Assembly: GCA_030619765.1 (NCBI GenBank)
Contig: JAUXAU010000032.1
Coordinates: 1-35,454 of the forward strand
Reading direction: 5' to 3'
Source of the DNA: Thermoplasmatota archaeon
Lineage (GTDB): Archaea > Thermoplasmatota > E2 > DHVEG-1
Length of the DNA stretch: 35,454 bases
The notes under the pieces are model-generated. The model worked only from the letters and a program-made list of their open reading frames with translations. It made no database searches and had not been told where the DNA came from. The position numbers were made by a program, and so were the translations under genes. This document shows positions 1 to 6,524 of this stretch, piece by piece (the stretch's first letter is position 1; each line of letters starts with the position of its first letter).

Positions 1-170
1 ATAAATTACTCACCTCGTTTCTAAACATAGACTTTAGTTTGTTACATAAGACATAGATCAGAAACTCACGGGAAGCACCCTATTCATCCATTTTAAATAG
101 GCTTTTTTAGAAAGAAACAACTATGTTTTTCTATGTCAATATCTACAGTCCTTTCCTCTGATCAACCTCT

Positions 171-587
171 TCACTCAGAATGAGGAAGGACCTCCTCTTT
201 CTCAATTTGCTGAGGACATTTTCCATGCCCCCACCGATGCTCCTTCAAATATTCTATTATCGCATCGTGACTATTGGAGTCGGGAGAGATATTTATTCTC
301 CCATTACATAGGTGACAAAAATACCAAATCTGCCAAGCACTCTTTGCTTTGTTATAACCGTCATCCAACCCTTTTTTATAGCCAATTGTATGGCCATCTG
401 AGTAGGACTTTTTCTTCTCCTCAAAAATAGAAATAGAAACAGATTCTATCTCTGGCGTAACCGGTTGTTGGGCAGTTGATTGTTTCAACAAATACTTTAT
501 AGCTTCGGTATAATACTTGAAGCTGTGTTCACTTCGAATCTTGTTCAGTTCACGCCAGATGGCTTTTGATACGCCAATATTTTTCAT
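171..587 (-). CDS. Hypothetical protein with RHH-like N-terminus
   Basis: This is a 138-residue protein of unknown function. Its first 35 residues (MKNIGVSKAIWRELNKIRSE and on) read like the ribbon-helix-helix or antitoxin-type start seen in archaeal mobile elements: a short strand followed by two helices. A Cys pair (CHLC, about residue 91) and a later His and Cys could bind one metal, but the pattern is incomplete. It is the last gene of the minus-strand block. The start at 587 has AGGTGGTG just upstream and overlaps the stop of a 27-codon ORF by ATGA. A DNA-binding role is inferred only from the N-terminal pattern. Confidence 0.6.
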   Translation of the reverse strand: MKNIGVSKAIWRELNKIRSEHSFKYYTEAIKYLLKQSTAQQPVTPEIESVSISIFEEKKKSYSDGHTIGYKKGLDDGYNKAKSAWQIWYFCHLCNGRINISPDSNSHDAIIEYLKEHRWGHGKCPQQIEKEEVLPHSE

Positions 588-667
588 GTTGCACCACCTT
601 TAATCATTAAACGAGATATAATACCTGCGATACACTCGTCGAGCAGCATTAACAACATGTCATTCAT
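584..667 (-). CDS. Possible 27-residue coupled leader ORF
   Basis: A 27-residue hydrophobic ORF (MNDMLLMLLDECIAGIISRL and on) whose TGA overlaps the ATG of the next gene. The spacing fits the packed layout of this block and would allow translational coupling. No good Shine-Dalgarno sequence is seen before it, so it may be chance. Confidence 0.22.
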   Translation of the reverse strand: MNDMLLMLLDECIAGIISRLMIKGGAT

Positions 668-706
668 AAAAGTTGCTACTATACTCTAAAAAATGAAGCT
701 GTTTTT

Positions 707-886
707 TCAATCGTGATAGACGCCAACAACAGATGCCGGTACTTCTGTTGCATATGTTTTCACATCCCAACGCTTCGGCAAATACCAAGTTGAACACTTG
801 CAGTTCGGACATCGAACAGGGCGCTGCTTTGTCTGAGATATCCAGACAAAACCGCAGCGATAACAGTACCTTTCTTTGCCTCTCAT
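707..886 (-). CDS. Small zinc-ribbon protein
   Basis: This is a 59-residue protein with two close Cys pairs: CYRC at residues 8-11, and CPNC at 26-29 with one more Cys at 31. That is the layout of a single treble-clef or rubredoxin-like zinc ribbon. The region between is short and basic (QTKQRPVR), and an aromatic, basic tail follows. The start at 886 has GGAG 8-12 bases upstream. It is the first of two adjacent tiny zinc ribbons just downstream of the histone gene. Such proteins are common in archaeal viruses and plasmids and usually bind nucleic acid or protein; the specific role here is unknown. Confidence 0.6.
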   Translation of the reverse strand: MRGKERYCYRCGFVWISQTKQRPVRCPNCKCSTWYLPKRWDVKTYATEVPASVVGVYHD

Positions 887-936
887 CTTCGTCTCCTTCG
901 CTCCCTCATTTTATCATCTTATTTTTATCTTCTGCT

Positions 937-1116
937 TCAAATCCGAGCTACCACCTTTTTCCAATCTCCATACCAGTATTTTCTTGGCACCCTCCGAACC
1001 TGCCTGCTATTGCAATATGGACAAACAAAACCACCACTCTTATCTTCTGTGGCAACATCAACATAATTTGTGTCACAACTGTTACACTCGCAGAACGTGA
1101 TCTTTTTATCAGTCAT
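937..1116 (-). CDS. Small zinc-ribbon protein
   Basis: This is a 59-residue protein with CECNSC at residues 9-14 and CPYC at 32-35, a classic two-knuckle zinc ribbon. The tail is aromatic and basic (RRVPRKYWYGDWKK), as in the neighbouring 59-residue zinc ribbon, with which it shares length and layout but little obvious identity. The gene lies directly downstream of the histone gene on the same strand. The ribbon could be an adaptor for DNA, RNA polymerase or replication proteins; that is inference. Confidence 0.6.
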   Translation of the reverse strand: MTDKKITFCECNSCDTNYVDVATEDKSGGFVCPYCNSRQVRRVPRKYWYGDWKKVVARI

Positions 1117-1172
1117 ATTTCACTTTCACATTAAATACACATGTCCATTTTCACTCAACCCCTTTTAAAATC

Positions 1173-1394
1173 CTACATAACATTATTCCCCAAAACGCTA
1201 AAAAACTCGATTACATCCTCATCCCTGATTGTCTTTCTACCGTGGCTTTTAGCGATCTCGTCAATTTTTGGAGCCATATCATACAGCTTGTCGAGGATAC
1301 GTCCAGAGAGCTCTTTGACAGCGGCAGGGCTAACTTTTAGTTTGCAGTATTTGTGCATTAGCTTACCTACATTTATCGCATTTTTATCTTTCAT
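1173..1394 (-). CDS. Archaeal histone (HMf family), element-encoded
   Basis: This is a 73-residue single histone fold. The C-terminal half carries the family signature SHGRKTIRDEDVIEFF (about residues 49-64), which matches the HAGRKTI.AEDIE loop 2/helix 3 motif of HMfA/HMfB. The N-terminal part (GKLMHKYCKLKVSPAAVKEL) fits helix 1 and loop 1. Length is close to the usual 66-70 residues. Archaeal histones dimerise and wrap DNA. This copy sits inside the minus-strand replication block next to the MCM N-terminal domain gene, so it may package or mark the element's own DNA, or substitute for the host histone. AGGTGATAAA precedes the ATG. It is divergent, and Cys17 is unusual. Confidence 0.85.
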   Translation of the reverse strand: MKDKNAINVGKLMHKYCKLKVSPAAVKELSGRILDKLYDMAPKIDEIAKSHGRKTIRDEDVIEFFSVLGNNVM

Positions 1395-1453
1395 TTTATC
1401 ACCTTATTTTTATCTTTTGCATTTATGGCGTAATCTATAGCAGAGTTTTGATC

Positions 1454-2221
1454 TCAATACTTTTCGATCTCGATACTATACGCTACCACCTTCTTATCGA
1501 ACGTCGTCAACTGATTGCCATCGTGTTTTCTATATTCTGGGTGAAGAATACCGTTGGCAATCACCCTATCACCCATTCCTATCTTTCCCACAAGATCATC
1601 CTCGAGACAAATCGGGATTCTCTCCGGATTTCCACCGTAATGCAACCCCCCAGAATCTTCCTTTATCCCTATCTTTTGTGAATCCACAAATTGAGAGTGA
1701 TCCGGTAGAAATTTAAAGATACTTACTCTCCCACAACCTCCTTGCTTTTCATAACACTCCACGGGTTCTATTAAGATATCTCCGCCCGGTTCAACGTGAA
1801 TAATAGCCCCACACCTCCGGCATTCAAACGCGGCAACATCAACTTTCTGCATTACCATCGTTCGTAGTTTCACATCACCACCAATTGCAACAGACTTACC
1901 AAAATGCCTTGCACGAATCTCGCTAACGTCAATCTTGCAGATATCCGGCAGGTTGTAAGGTCTAAAATGAAGTTTCATCTTTTTTGGATTAGCAGTATCG
2001 ATGTCCCTCAAAGCCTCCTCGGCGTTAAAGATTGATTTATAAGGATGATTGATAAGTGAGGGTGTCAAATCAAGGTTTGCCTTGTCGATAACAGAAAAAT
2101 CTACCTCCAAGCTACGTTTTTCGGGATAAGAAAGAGCAATAGTCTCAATATCAGACTTGCAATGATCTTCGAAGAAATCCTTCCATGACTCATATATTCT
2201 ATCGTCCCTAAGCAATCCCAC
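1454..2221 (-). CDS. MCM N-terminal domain protein lacking the AAA+ ATPase
   Basis: This is a 255-residue protein that aligns by eye with the N-terminal tier of archaeal MCM. Helical subdomain A is at about 1-90 (IYESWKDFF, YPEKRSLEVDF). The OB-fold follows with LPDICKIDVSEIRARHFGKS, zinc ligands C134, C137, C156 and C163, the QFVDSQKIGIKE stretch (about 177-188) and EDDLVGKIGMGDRVIANGIL (207-226). The protein stops where the linker to the ATPase would begin: no Walker A, Walker B or winged helix follows, and the next gene is the histone. In MCM this tier forms the hexamer collar and binds DNA. A free copy could mix with host MCM rings, load them at the element's origin, or block them. It is not an obvious frameshift relic. 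Confidence 0.85.
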   Translation of the reverse strand: MGLLRDDRIYESWKDFFEDHCKSDIETIALSYPEKRSLEVDFSVIDKANLDLTPSLINHPYKSIFNAEEALRDIDTANPKKMKLHFRPYNLPDICKIDVSEIRARHFGKSVAIGGDVKLRTMVMQKVDVAAFECRRCGAIIHVEPGGDILIEPVECYEKQGGCGRVSIFKFLPDHSQFVDSQKIGIKEDSGGLHYGGNPERIPICLEDDLVGKIGMGDRVIANGILHPEYRKHDGNQLTTFDKKVVAYSIEIEKY

Positions 2222-2250
2222 TATGACATCCTTCCCTTTATTCGCCTATT

Positions 2251-2490
2251 TTATAACAATGTCCTATTCTTCAAAACAGGGGATACTCTATTTTCACATC
2301 CTCTCTTTTTTTCAACCAAGCACAGATCACTGCCACACCCCTCGCATATCATTGTGACATCTCCTAACCAGAAATAATCCCCCGGGTTTGCCGAATATTC
2401 ACCTTCACATCCCTGTTCACATACTGCAACCATATCAACAGATTGGTATTGCTTCATATTTTCTATGTTTGCTTTTATTTTCTCTTCCAT
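2251..2490 (-). CDS. Small Cys-rich protein, probable zinc ribbon
   Basis: This is a 79-residue protein. Cys24 and Cys28 (CEQGCEGEY) and Cys49 and Cys52 (CEGCGSD) lie on either side of an aromatic segment (PGDYFWLGD), which looks like a zinc-binding knuckle pair. A similar Cys-x2-Cys, aromatic, CPECGS arrangement occurs in the N-terminal part of the protein encoded at 5967-6503, so the two may share this domain. It lies 29 bases upstream of the MCM-like gene in the same operon. Function is not recognised. Confidence 0.55.
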   Translation of the reverse strand: MEEKIKANIENMKQYQSVDMVAVCEQGCEGEYSANPGDYFWLGDVTMICEGCGSDLCLVEKKRGCENRVSPVLKNRTLL

Positions 2491-2512
2491 TTTCTATCAC
2501 TTCCTTATTATA

Positions 2513-3364
2513 TTATACATCAACAGCAGTTTCTCCAAGTGATGTTGGCTGACGAGGATGTATCTTAAGCCACTCTGCTTTCTCTATAGCTATCCTAGAA
2601 GCCTTCTCCTCATCTTCACGTCTTGCCTCTTCATCAAGCTGACTAATTCTCGCATATAGCTCATCAACATCCAGATATTTACTTAGATCAACACCCTTTG
2701 TTTCTAAACGTTCCTTTGATTCTTTTAAAAATATCATTCTGGCCAAAGGAGTAGGAAACGAACCACCAAATCCCATAGCAACTAAAATATGCATAATTTT
2801 GTACAATACCAACCATTCCTTATTCAAGTCGGTATGTGCCTTCTTAAGGGATCTCCATCGGTCCATTTCGCGTTCTGGAAGATCAGGCATTACATCATCT
2901 GCCCAATCAACAGTAGTCCTTACACGCGTACCATGAGCCAATATCTTTACAGATCCTCTTTTTTCCAGTTCAACTATTTCATCTCCAATTTGACAGGCGG
3001 GCCATATATTTTTAATCAACGGAGGTCTTTTAGTAGGCTTACGAGTGTATTCTTCACTATAACTGATAGTGGAAAATATATCCCTTAGCCTCGAGATAAG
3101 AGGATCCCCGGCTTCAAGTTTCTCCATTTCCCGCTGCCATCTACATAGTTTTATCTCTATCGGCCATTGCTTCTGAAACATCTCAATATACCGTTTGCCA
3201 TTCGAATCTGTCATACGTAAAGCATCGGCAGCCACTTGACGCAACTTTTCTTCATAATCTCTATTCTCTTCTTCTGTCATCTCAATTTCTGTATCAACAG
3301 CCTTCACCGGTACTTGTCTACTAAGCACTTTTTCTTCCTTTATTTTTATTTCTTCCTTACACAT
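2513..3364 (-). CDS. Hypothetical protein, 283 residues
   Basis: I do not recognise this protein. It is charged and largely helical. The first 50 residues are acidic and probably disordered (EIEMTEEENRDYEEK). A middle part has conserved-looking aromatics (WPIEIKLCRWQREMEKL), and there is a hydrophobic stretch near 190-210 (LVLYKIMHILVAMGFGGSF). The C-terminus is a likely coiled coil (LDEEARREDEEKASRIAIEK). No catalytic motif is visible. The start overlaps the end of a 55-residue ORF by 19 bases, which points to coupled translation within the block. Confidence 0.5.
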   Translation of the reverse strand: MCKEEIKIKEEKVLSRQVPVKAVDTEIEMTEEENRDYEEKLRQVAADALRMTDSNGKRYIEMFQKQWPIEIKLCRWQREMEKLEAGDPLISRLRDIFSTISYSEEYTRKPTKRPPLIKNIWPACQIGDEIVELEKRGSVKILAHGTRVRTTVDWADDVMPDLPEREMDRWRSLKKAHTDLNKEWLVLYKIMHILVAMGFGGSFPTPLARMIFLKESKERLETKGVDLSKYLDVDELYARISQLDEEARREDEEKASRIAIEKAEWLKIHPRQPTSLGETAVDV

Positions 3365-3513
3365 TTTTCTTCACTTCCTATTGATTTTTTAGTTATTTTT
3401 CCTACTTGAAAAGTCCCATCATCAACAGGGATCAATGTCAATTTGTGTTGGTGGAAACTTTTCAGATCAACACCTGCCTCTTTCCACATTCTATATTGAT
3501 CTTTATTATTCAT
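3346..3513 (-). CDS. Small hypothetical protein, 55 residues
   Basis: This short gene fills the gap between two longer ones. Its ATG overlaps the TGA of the gene at 3510-3884 (ATGA), and its stop lies 19 bases inside the gene at 2513-3364. The product starts MNNKDQYRMWKEAGVDLKSF and is polar. Overlap at both ends, with no other gene for the interval, is the main support. No function can be assigned. Confidence 0.45.
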   Translation of the reverse strand: MNNKDQYRMWKEAGVDLKSFHQHKLTLIPVDDGTFQVGKITKKSIGSEEKCVRKK

Positions 3514-3884
3514 TTTTCATCACCTTCTTTTTCTTTTTTCGTTTCTATCACGCTTTGCATCTCGAGCTTCTCCAATTCTCTACAAGATCGACGACGTGCA
3601 CGCGGTCTGAAATCACAATCTGCAGCAGTAAATCCAAAAAACATAATCTTGGGTCCATACTGTTTTGCAAGATGTTCCAATGCCTGTAGCATCCTAAAAT
3701 ATGTTTTAGCTTTGTAACACTTGATCCCCCAATCCTCTATTTCATCCTCCGACCAACCAAGAAACGACAATAGTTTGCCATCTGTCTCTTCTTTGATGTA
3801 GTACAAGATTGCTTGTTTATCATCAGCCTTCTCTTGTGGTAATTCATCACTATTAACCACAAACCATATACTATTTTCAGTCAT
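3510..3884 (-). CDS. Hypothetical protein, 124 residues
   Basis: I see no known family. The protein mixes acidic and aromatic segments (LLSFLGWSEDEIEDWGIK) and has a basic patch (FRPRARRRSCRELEK, about 93-107) that could bind nucleic acid, then an acidic-lysine tail. The DNA encoding its last 15 residues and the following start region is nearly repeated at 5931-5982, so the two gene junctions share an origin. Start and stop overlap both neighbours by a few bases, as expected for a single transcript. Confidence 0.5.
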   Translation of the reverse strand: MTENSIWFVVNSDELPQEKADDKQAILYYIKEETDGKLLSFLGWSEDEIEDWGIKCYKAKTYFRMLQALEHLAKQYGPKIMFFGFTAADCDFRPRARRRSCRELEKLEMQSVIETKKEKEGDEK

Positions 3885-4335
3885 TTTCTATCACACCTTT
3901 AATGTCCCCAAACATAGATGTCTCGAAGAAAAACACCTCATAAGTAATAAGATCAATAATTCTCTTGATCTCGAGAGCCAAGTTTTCGTCATGAAAATTC
4001 TCCATTTCACTCATATGACGCTTCAGCTCTTTCAAGAGTGCAGATTTAAATTCATGCGAACACTTACCCAACGTTGCATCATCATAATTAAGGAGTATTA
4101 TCTCCATATCTAGTTTTGCTGCATCATCCTCGGGTGGATTCCCAAGACAATTAGTTACCTTTATCGTCACACCGTTGCCGGATTCCTCTTCTGTTTTTTT
4201 CTCACACTCATCGCACATATACTTGCCTTTTTCTATTTCTTTATCACACCGGCTACAATAATCTCCCGGATAGATTTTGTCCCCTACATTTTCTTTTTCT
4301 ATTGTTTTTGTTTCCGTTTCCATACACATTTTCAT
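3877..4335 (-). CDS. Hypothetical protein with N-terminal zinc ribbon
   Basis: This is a 152-residue protein. CSRC at about residues 27-30 and CDEC at 41-44 form a compact zinc ribbon near the N-terminus (spacing of ten between the pairs). The rest is helical and acidic, with LLKELKRHMSEMENFHDENL and a hydrophobic end (IIDLITYEVFFFET). Two ATGs are possible (residues 1 and 3, or Met5). It overlaps both neighbours. A ribbon followed by a helical domain suggests a protein-protein or protein-DNA adaptor; the function is unknown. Confidence 0.5.
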   Translation of the reverse strand: MKMCMETETKTIEKENVGDKIYPGDYCSRCDKEIEKGKYMCDECEKKTEEESGNGVTIKVTNCLGNPPEDDAAKLDMEIILLNYDDATLGKCSHEFKSALLKELKRHMSEMENFHDENLALEIKRIIDLITYEVFFFETSMFGDIKGVIEND

Positions 4336-4538
4336 TCAACTCCTTTTATTATTTTAAACTCTGGACCGCACTGCCTACACCCTATAGCAAACCGACCATT
4401 CTCATCCCTCGGAGACCTAAAATATACATCAGGTACACCAGCATCATCACCATAACACCGACCAACCTCTACACTATCATCAAAAACGATGATGTCTCCA
4501 TGCTCCGCTAACAATTCCTCTATTTTTTCCTTACTCAA
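4332..4538 (-). CDS. Paralogue of C-terminal domain of 5967-6503, TTG start or readthrough product
   Basis: This is a 68-residue product sharing the segment GVPDVYFRSPRDENG.FAIGCR with the C-terminus of the protein at 5967-6503, and the DNA is also nearly identical there. In this copy the reading continues past GCR to a second Cys pair partner (QCGPEFK), so this copy is the more complete one at the C-terminus. The only in-frame start is TTG at 4538. Two codons further upstream lies an in-frame TGA, beyond which the same frame continues as the 34-residue ORF at 4542-4646. Either the gene is a split pseudogene or both parts are made. Confidence 0.45.
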   Translation of the reverse strand: MSKEKIEELLAEHGDIIVFDDSVEVGRCYGDDAGVPDVYFRSPRDENGRFAIGCRQCGPEFKIIKGVE

Positions 4539-4541
4539 TTC

Positions 4542-4646
4542 TCAATACTCATCCACAGTAAACTTATTCCCAGATGGTATCTTACTGACATTTACAGTCA
4601 CCATTGAGCCATCAACAGCCTCTTTCATTTGTTCTGCTTTTTTCAT
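4542..4646 (-). CDS. 34-residue ORF, upstream part of a gene split by TGA
   Basis: The ORF begins MKKAEQMKEAVDG, the same first 12 residues as the 203-residue protein at 4667-5278, and ends TVDEY before TGA. In the paralogue at 5967-6503 the corresponding segment TMDEF continues without a stop into the GSIIVFDD domain. Reading through this TGA would give ELSKEKIEELL and then GDIIVFDD, which aligns with the paralogue with one gap. The upstream AGGATGTGA leader is a copy of that before 4667-5278. Confidence 0.4.
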   Translation of the reverse strand: MKKAEQMKEAVDGSMVTVNVSKIPSGNKFTVDEY

Positions 4647-4666
4647 TTCATTTCACATCCTTAAGA

Positions 4667-5278
4667 TTAAACACAAGTATCTTCAATTGCCTCGCTTGTT
4701 GCTTTCATCACCGCAGCTATCTCTTTTACCAGACTAGTTGTCTCAGAAAATGCTGCTTTGGACGTCTTAATACAATACATCAGCTTATTGTTCTCATTTG
4801 ACACAAGGCCCCATTCTATTTTTGATTTCAATAGCTTTAGTTCTATCCATCGCTGTAGCTTTTGTTTTGGTATCTCTGGTATCATCTCATCGACATAGAT
4901 ATCCCTCCGTATTGATATCACAGAATTACCACCAGGGGTATATTCGATGTATTTTCTTTCAACCAGGACATCTATCGCATCAAGAACTCTATTTTTATTC
5001 ATGGAACTCTCACCGGTGTATACATCCTTTGACCCGATTATACAATCAGATACCAGCTCATTTATCGATACCGGATTATCTAATAGATGAAAAAATACCG
5101 ACCGCATCGCGCTAAAATCTCCTTTATCAAGTTTTTCTAATTTCTTTATCTCATCTGTATATGTATAAAACTTATCGGTAAGCTCTTTTTTTCGTTGATC
5201 AAACTGTGATAATTCTGTCTCTTTTACATTATCTGTCCGATCATCAACAGCCTCTTTCATTTGTTCTGCTTTTTTCAT
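4667..5278 (-). CDS. Hypothetical protein with coiled coil and possible winged helix
   Basis: This is a 203-residue protein. Residues 1-50 are a charged coiled coil (QFDQRKKELTDKFYTYTDEI). The middle part (SINELVSDCI, then NKNRVLDAIDVLVERKYIEY, then PGGNSVISIRRDI) reads like helix-turn-helix plus beta wing. The C-terminus is helical. Its first dozen residues and 5' leader are duplicated in front of the 34-residue ORF at 4542-4646. A DNA-binding regulator is possible but not shown. Confidence 0.5.
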   Translation of the reverse strand: MKKAEQMKEAVDDRTDNVKETELSQFDQRKKELTDKFYTYTDEIKKLEKLDKGDFSAMRSVFFHLLDNPVSINELVSDCIIGSKDVYTGESSMNKNRVLDAIDVLVERKYIEYTPGGNSVISIRRDIYVDEMIPEIPKQKLQRWIELKLLKSKIEWGLVSNENNKLMYCIKTSKAAFSETTSLVKEIAAVMKATSEAIEDTCV

Positions 5279-5356
5279 TTCATTTCACATCCTATATCTG
5301 TTTTTGGAATGGATTCCGCCGTTCCTTCGTCAAACTGTATTTTACCTTCGTCACCA

Positions 5357-5932
5357 TCAGTCAGCCATCGTTTTGATTTCTGCATCGACACCAAACAACT
5401 TAAGCTGACTAAGTAGAAATTCGTAGATGTCCTCCTTAAACAACATCGACTGATCATGGAAGTCATTACCCTCGTTATCTTCGAAGTCAAAACGTACCTC
5501 AAAATGCTGCTGTTTCCAATCCCTCATAGCAGTTGTCTCACTTACTCCCATAGAAATCATATATTCCGAGGCATCGTCATCAGTCTCTTCTGCAAGGGGA
5601 ACTTCTGACTTTTTCAAGTGGTAAAGAACCTTTTCGTCACATATTCTATTTGAAGAATCGGTACCAAATTTCTCAAAAAGATCAAGCAGCTGTTTATTCT
5701 TCGGCTTTTCGAAAACCATCCATACCCATCCACAGAAATCATACCTATGGTCATCAAGAATCACAGTGGGTATACCTTTTGGATTCCCGTGATAGTCATA
5801 AACAGCACCATCATAGATTCTCTTATGGATTTTTTTCATCTCTGCTATTGTTGTAGCAACAGCATCTTTCAATGCTTCTTTATCAAGCACTCCTATTCTA
5901 TTTTTTGTTTTTATCTCTTCTTTTATATTCAT
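5357..5932 (-). CDS. Hypothetical protein, 191 residues
   Basis: I do not recognise this family. It has a basic N-terminus, then a globular mixed alpha/beta part (IPTVILDDHRYDFCGWVWMVFE, about 54-75) and an acidic linker (AEETDDDASEY), then FEVRFDFEDNEG and a C-terminal helix. No metal-binding pattern or catalytic triad is evident. The ATG at 5932 is preceded by AAGGTGAAGAAAA, the leader type that recurs before several genes of this block. About 78 bases separate it from the next gene. Confidence 0.5.
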   Translation of the reverse strand: MNIKEEIKTKNRIGVLDKEALKDAVATTIAEMKKIHKRIYDGAVYDYHGNPKGIPTVILDDHRYDFCGWVWMVFEKPKNKQLLDLFEKFGTDSSNRICDEKVLYHLKKSEVPLAEETDDDASEYMISMGVSETTAMRDWKQQHFEVRFDFEDNEGNDFHDQSMLFKEDIYEFLLSQLKLFGVDAEIKTMAD

Positions 5933-5966
5933 TTTTCTTCACCTTCTTTTTCTTCTTTCGTTTCTA

Positions 5967-6503
5967 TCACCGTCTGCACCCTATAGCAAACTGACCATTC
6001 TCATCCCTCGGAGACCTGAAATACACATCAGGCACACCCGTGGCATCGCCGCTCCACTGACCGGCATCCAAAACATCATCAAAGACAATGATACTTCCAT
6101 GCTTCAACAACTTCTCTACATTTTCATGACCCATTGCCAAAAACTCATCCATGGTAACCCCACCTCTAACAAATGTTCGATATTCATCAAAAGTAACCTC
6201 ACTTTTAGATGACATCTCTCTAATTGCCTCTTTCATTTTTACTGATTTTACCATCTGAGAGAGAACACAAGCTTGGTCCTTTTCATGCATTTTATGACTG
6301 ATTTTTTGGCAAAGCACCTTGGAGAGATCAGCATTTGTTTCGGTACTACCACACTCCGGACACACAGGTGGATATGGATAACTGTCCTCCCCCCAAGTCC
6401 AATTATATGGGTTTGAATCAAACTTATGTCCGCAGTCATCACATTTCACGGTTACCATCTGCTCAACAGCCTCTTTCTTTTCTATTGCTTTTATTTCTTC
6501 CAT
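5967..6503 (-). CDS. Zinc-ribbon protein with duplicated IIVFDD domain
   Basis: This is a 178-residue protein. The N-terminus has CDDC at about residues 20-23 and CPEC at 48-51 around an aromatic stretch (NPYNWTWGEDSYPYPP), a zinc ribbon. The C-terminal 55 residues are the domain also found at 4332-4538 (SIIVFDD, then GVPDVYFRSPRDENG). Here it ends abruptly as GCRR and stop, whereas the other copy goes on. The stop lies at the junction with a sequence almost identical to that near 3511-3560, so recombination between repeats probably trimmed the C-terminus. Confidence 0.5.
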   Translation of the reverse strand: MEEIKAIEKKEAVEQMVTVKCDDCGHKFDSNPYNWTWGEDSYPYPPVCPECGSTETNADLSKVLCQKISHKMHEKDQACVLSQMVKSVKMKEAIREMSSKSEVTFDEYRTFVRGGVTMDEFLAMGHENVEKLLKHGSIIVFDDVLDAGQWSGDATGVPDVYFRSPRDENGQFAIGCRR

Positions 6504-6524
6504 TTTTTGCTACCTCTGTTTTGG

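Noticed and set aside
1-170. Gene at the left edge of the window
   Set aside because: No frame with a start, ribosome-binding site or recognisable product; the stretch seems non-coding or holds only the end of something outside.
733-1134. Plus-strand ORF of 133 residues
   Set aside because: It lies opposite two minus-strand zinc-ribbon genes with ribosome-binding sites and clear Cys patterns; its Ser/Pro-rich product is a shadow.
1173-2221. MCM-like gene as a frameshifted full-length MCM
   Set aside because: No Walker A, Walker B or other AAA+ motif is found in any frame downstream before the intact histone gene, so a simple frameshift does not explain it.
4542-4544. Recoding of TGA (selenocysteine or altered genetic code)
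   Set aside because: TGA ends many well-supported genes here, the aligned paralogue position is not Cys, and I see no SECIS-like structure; decay or reinitiation is simpler.
5275-5502. Minus-strand ORF of 75 residues
   Set aside because: It overlaps most of the end of the better-supported 191-residue gene in another frame and has no recognisable feature.
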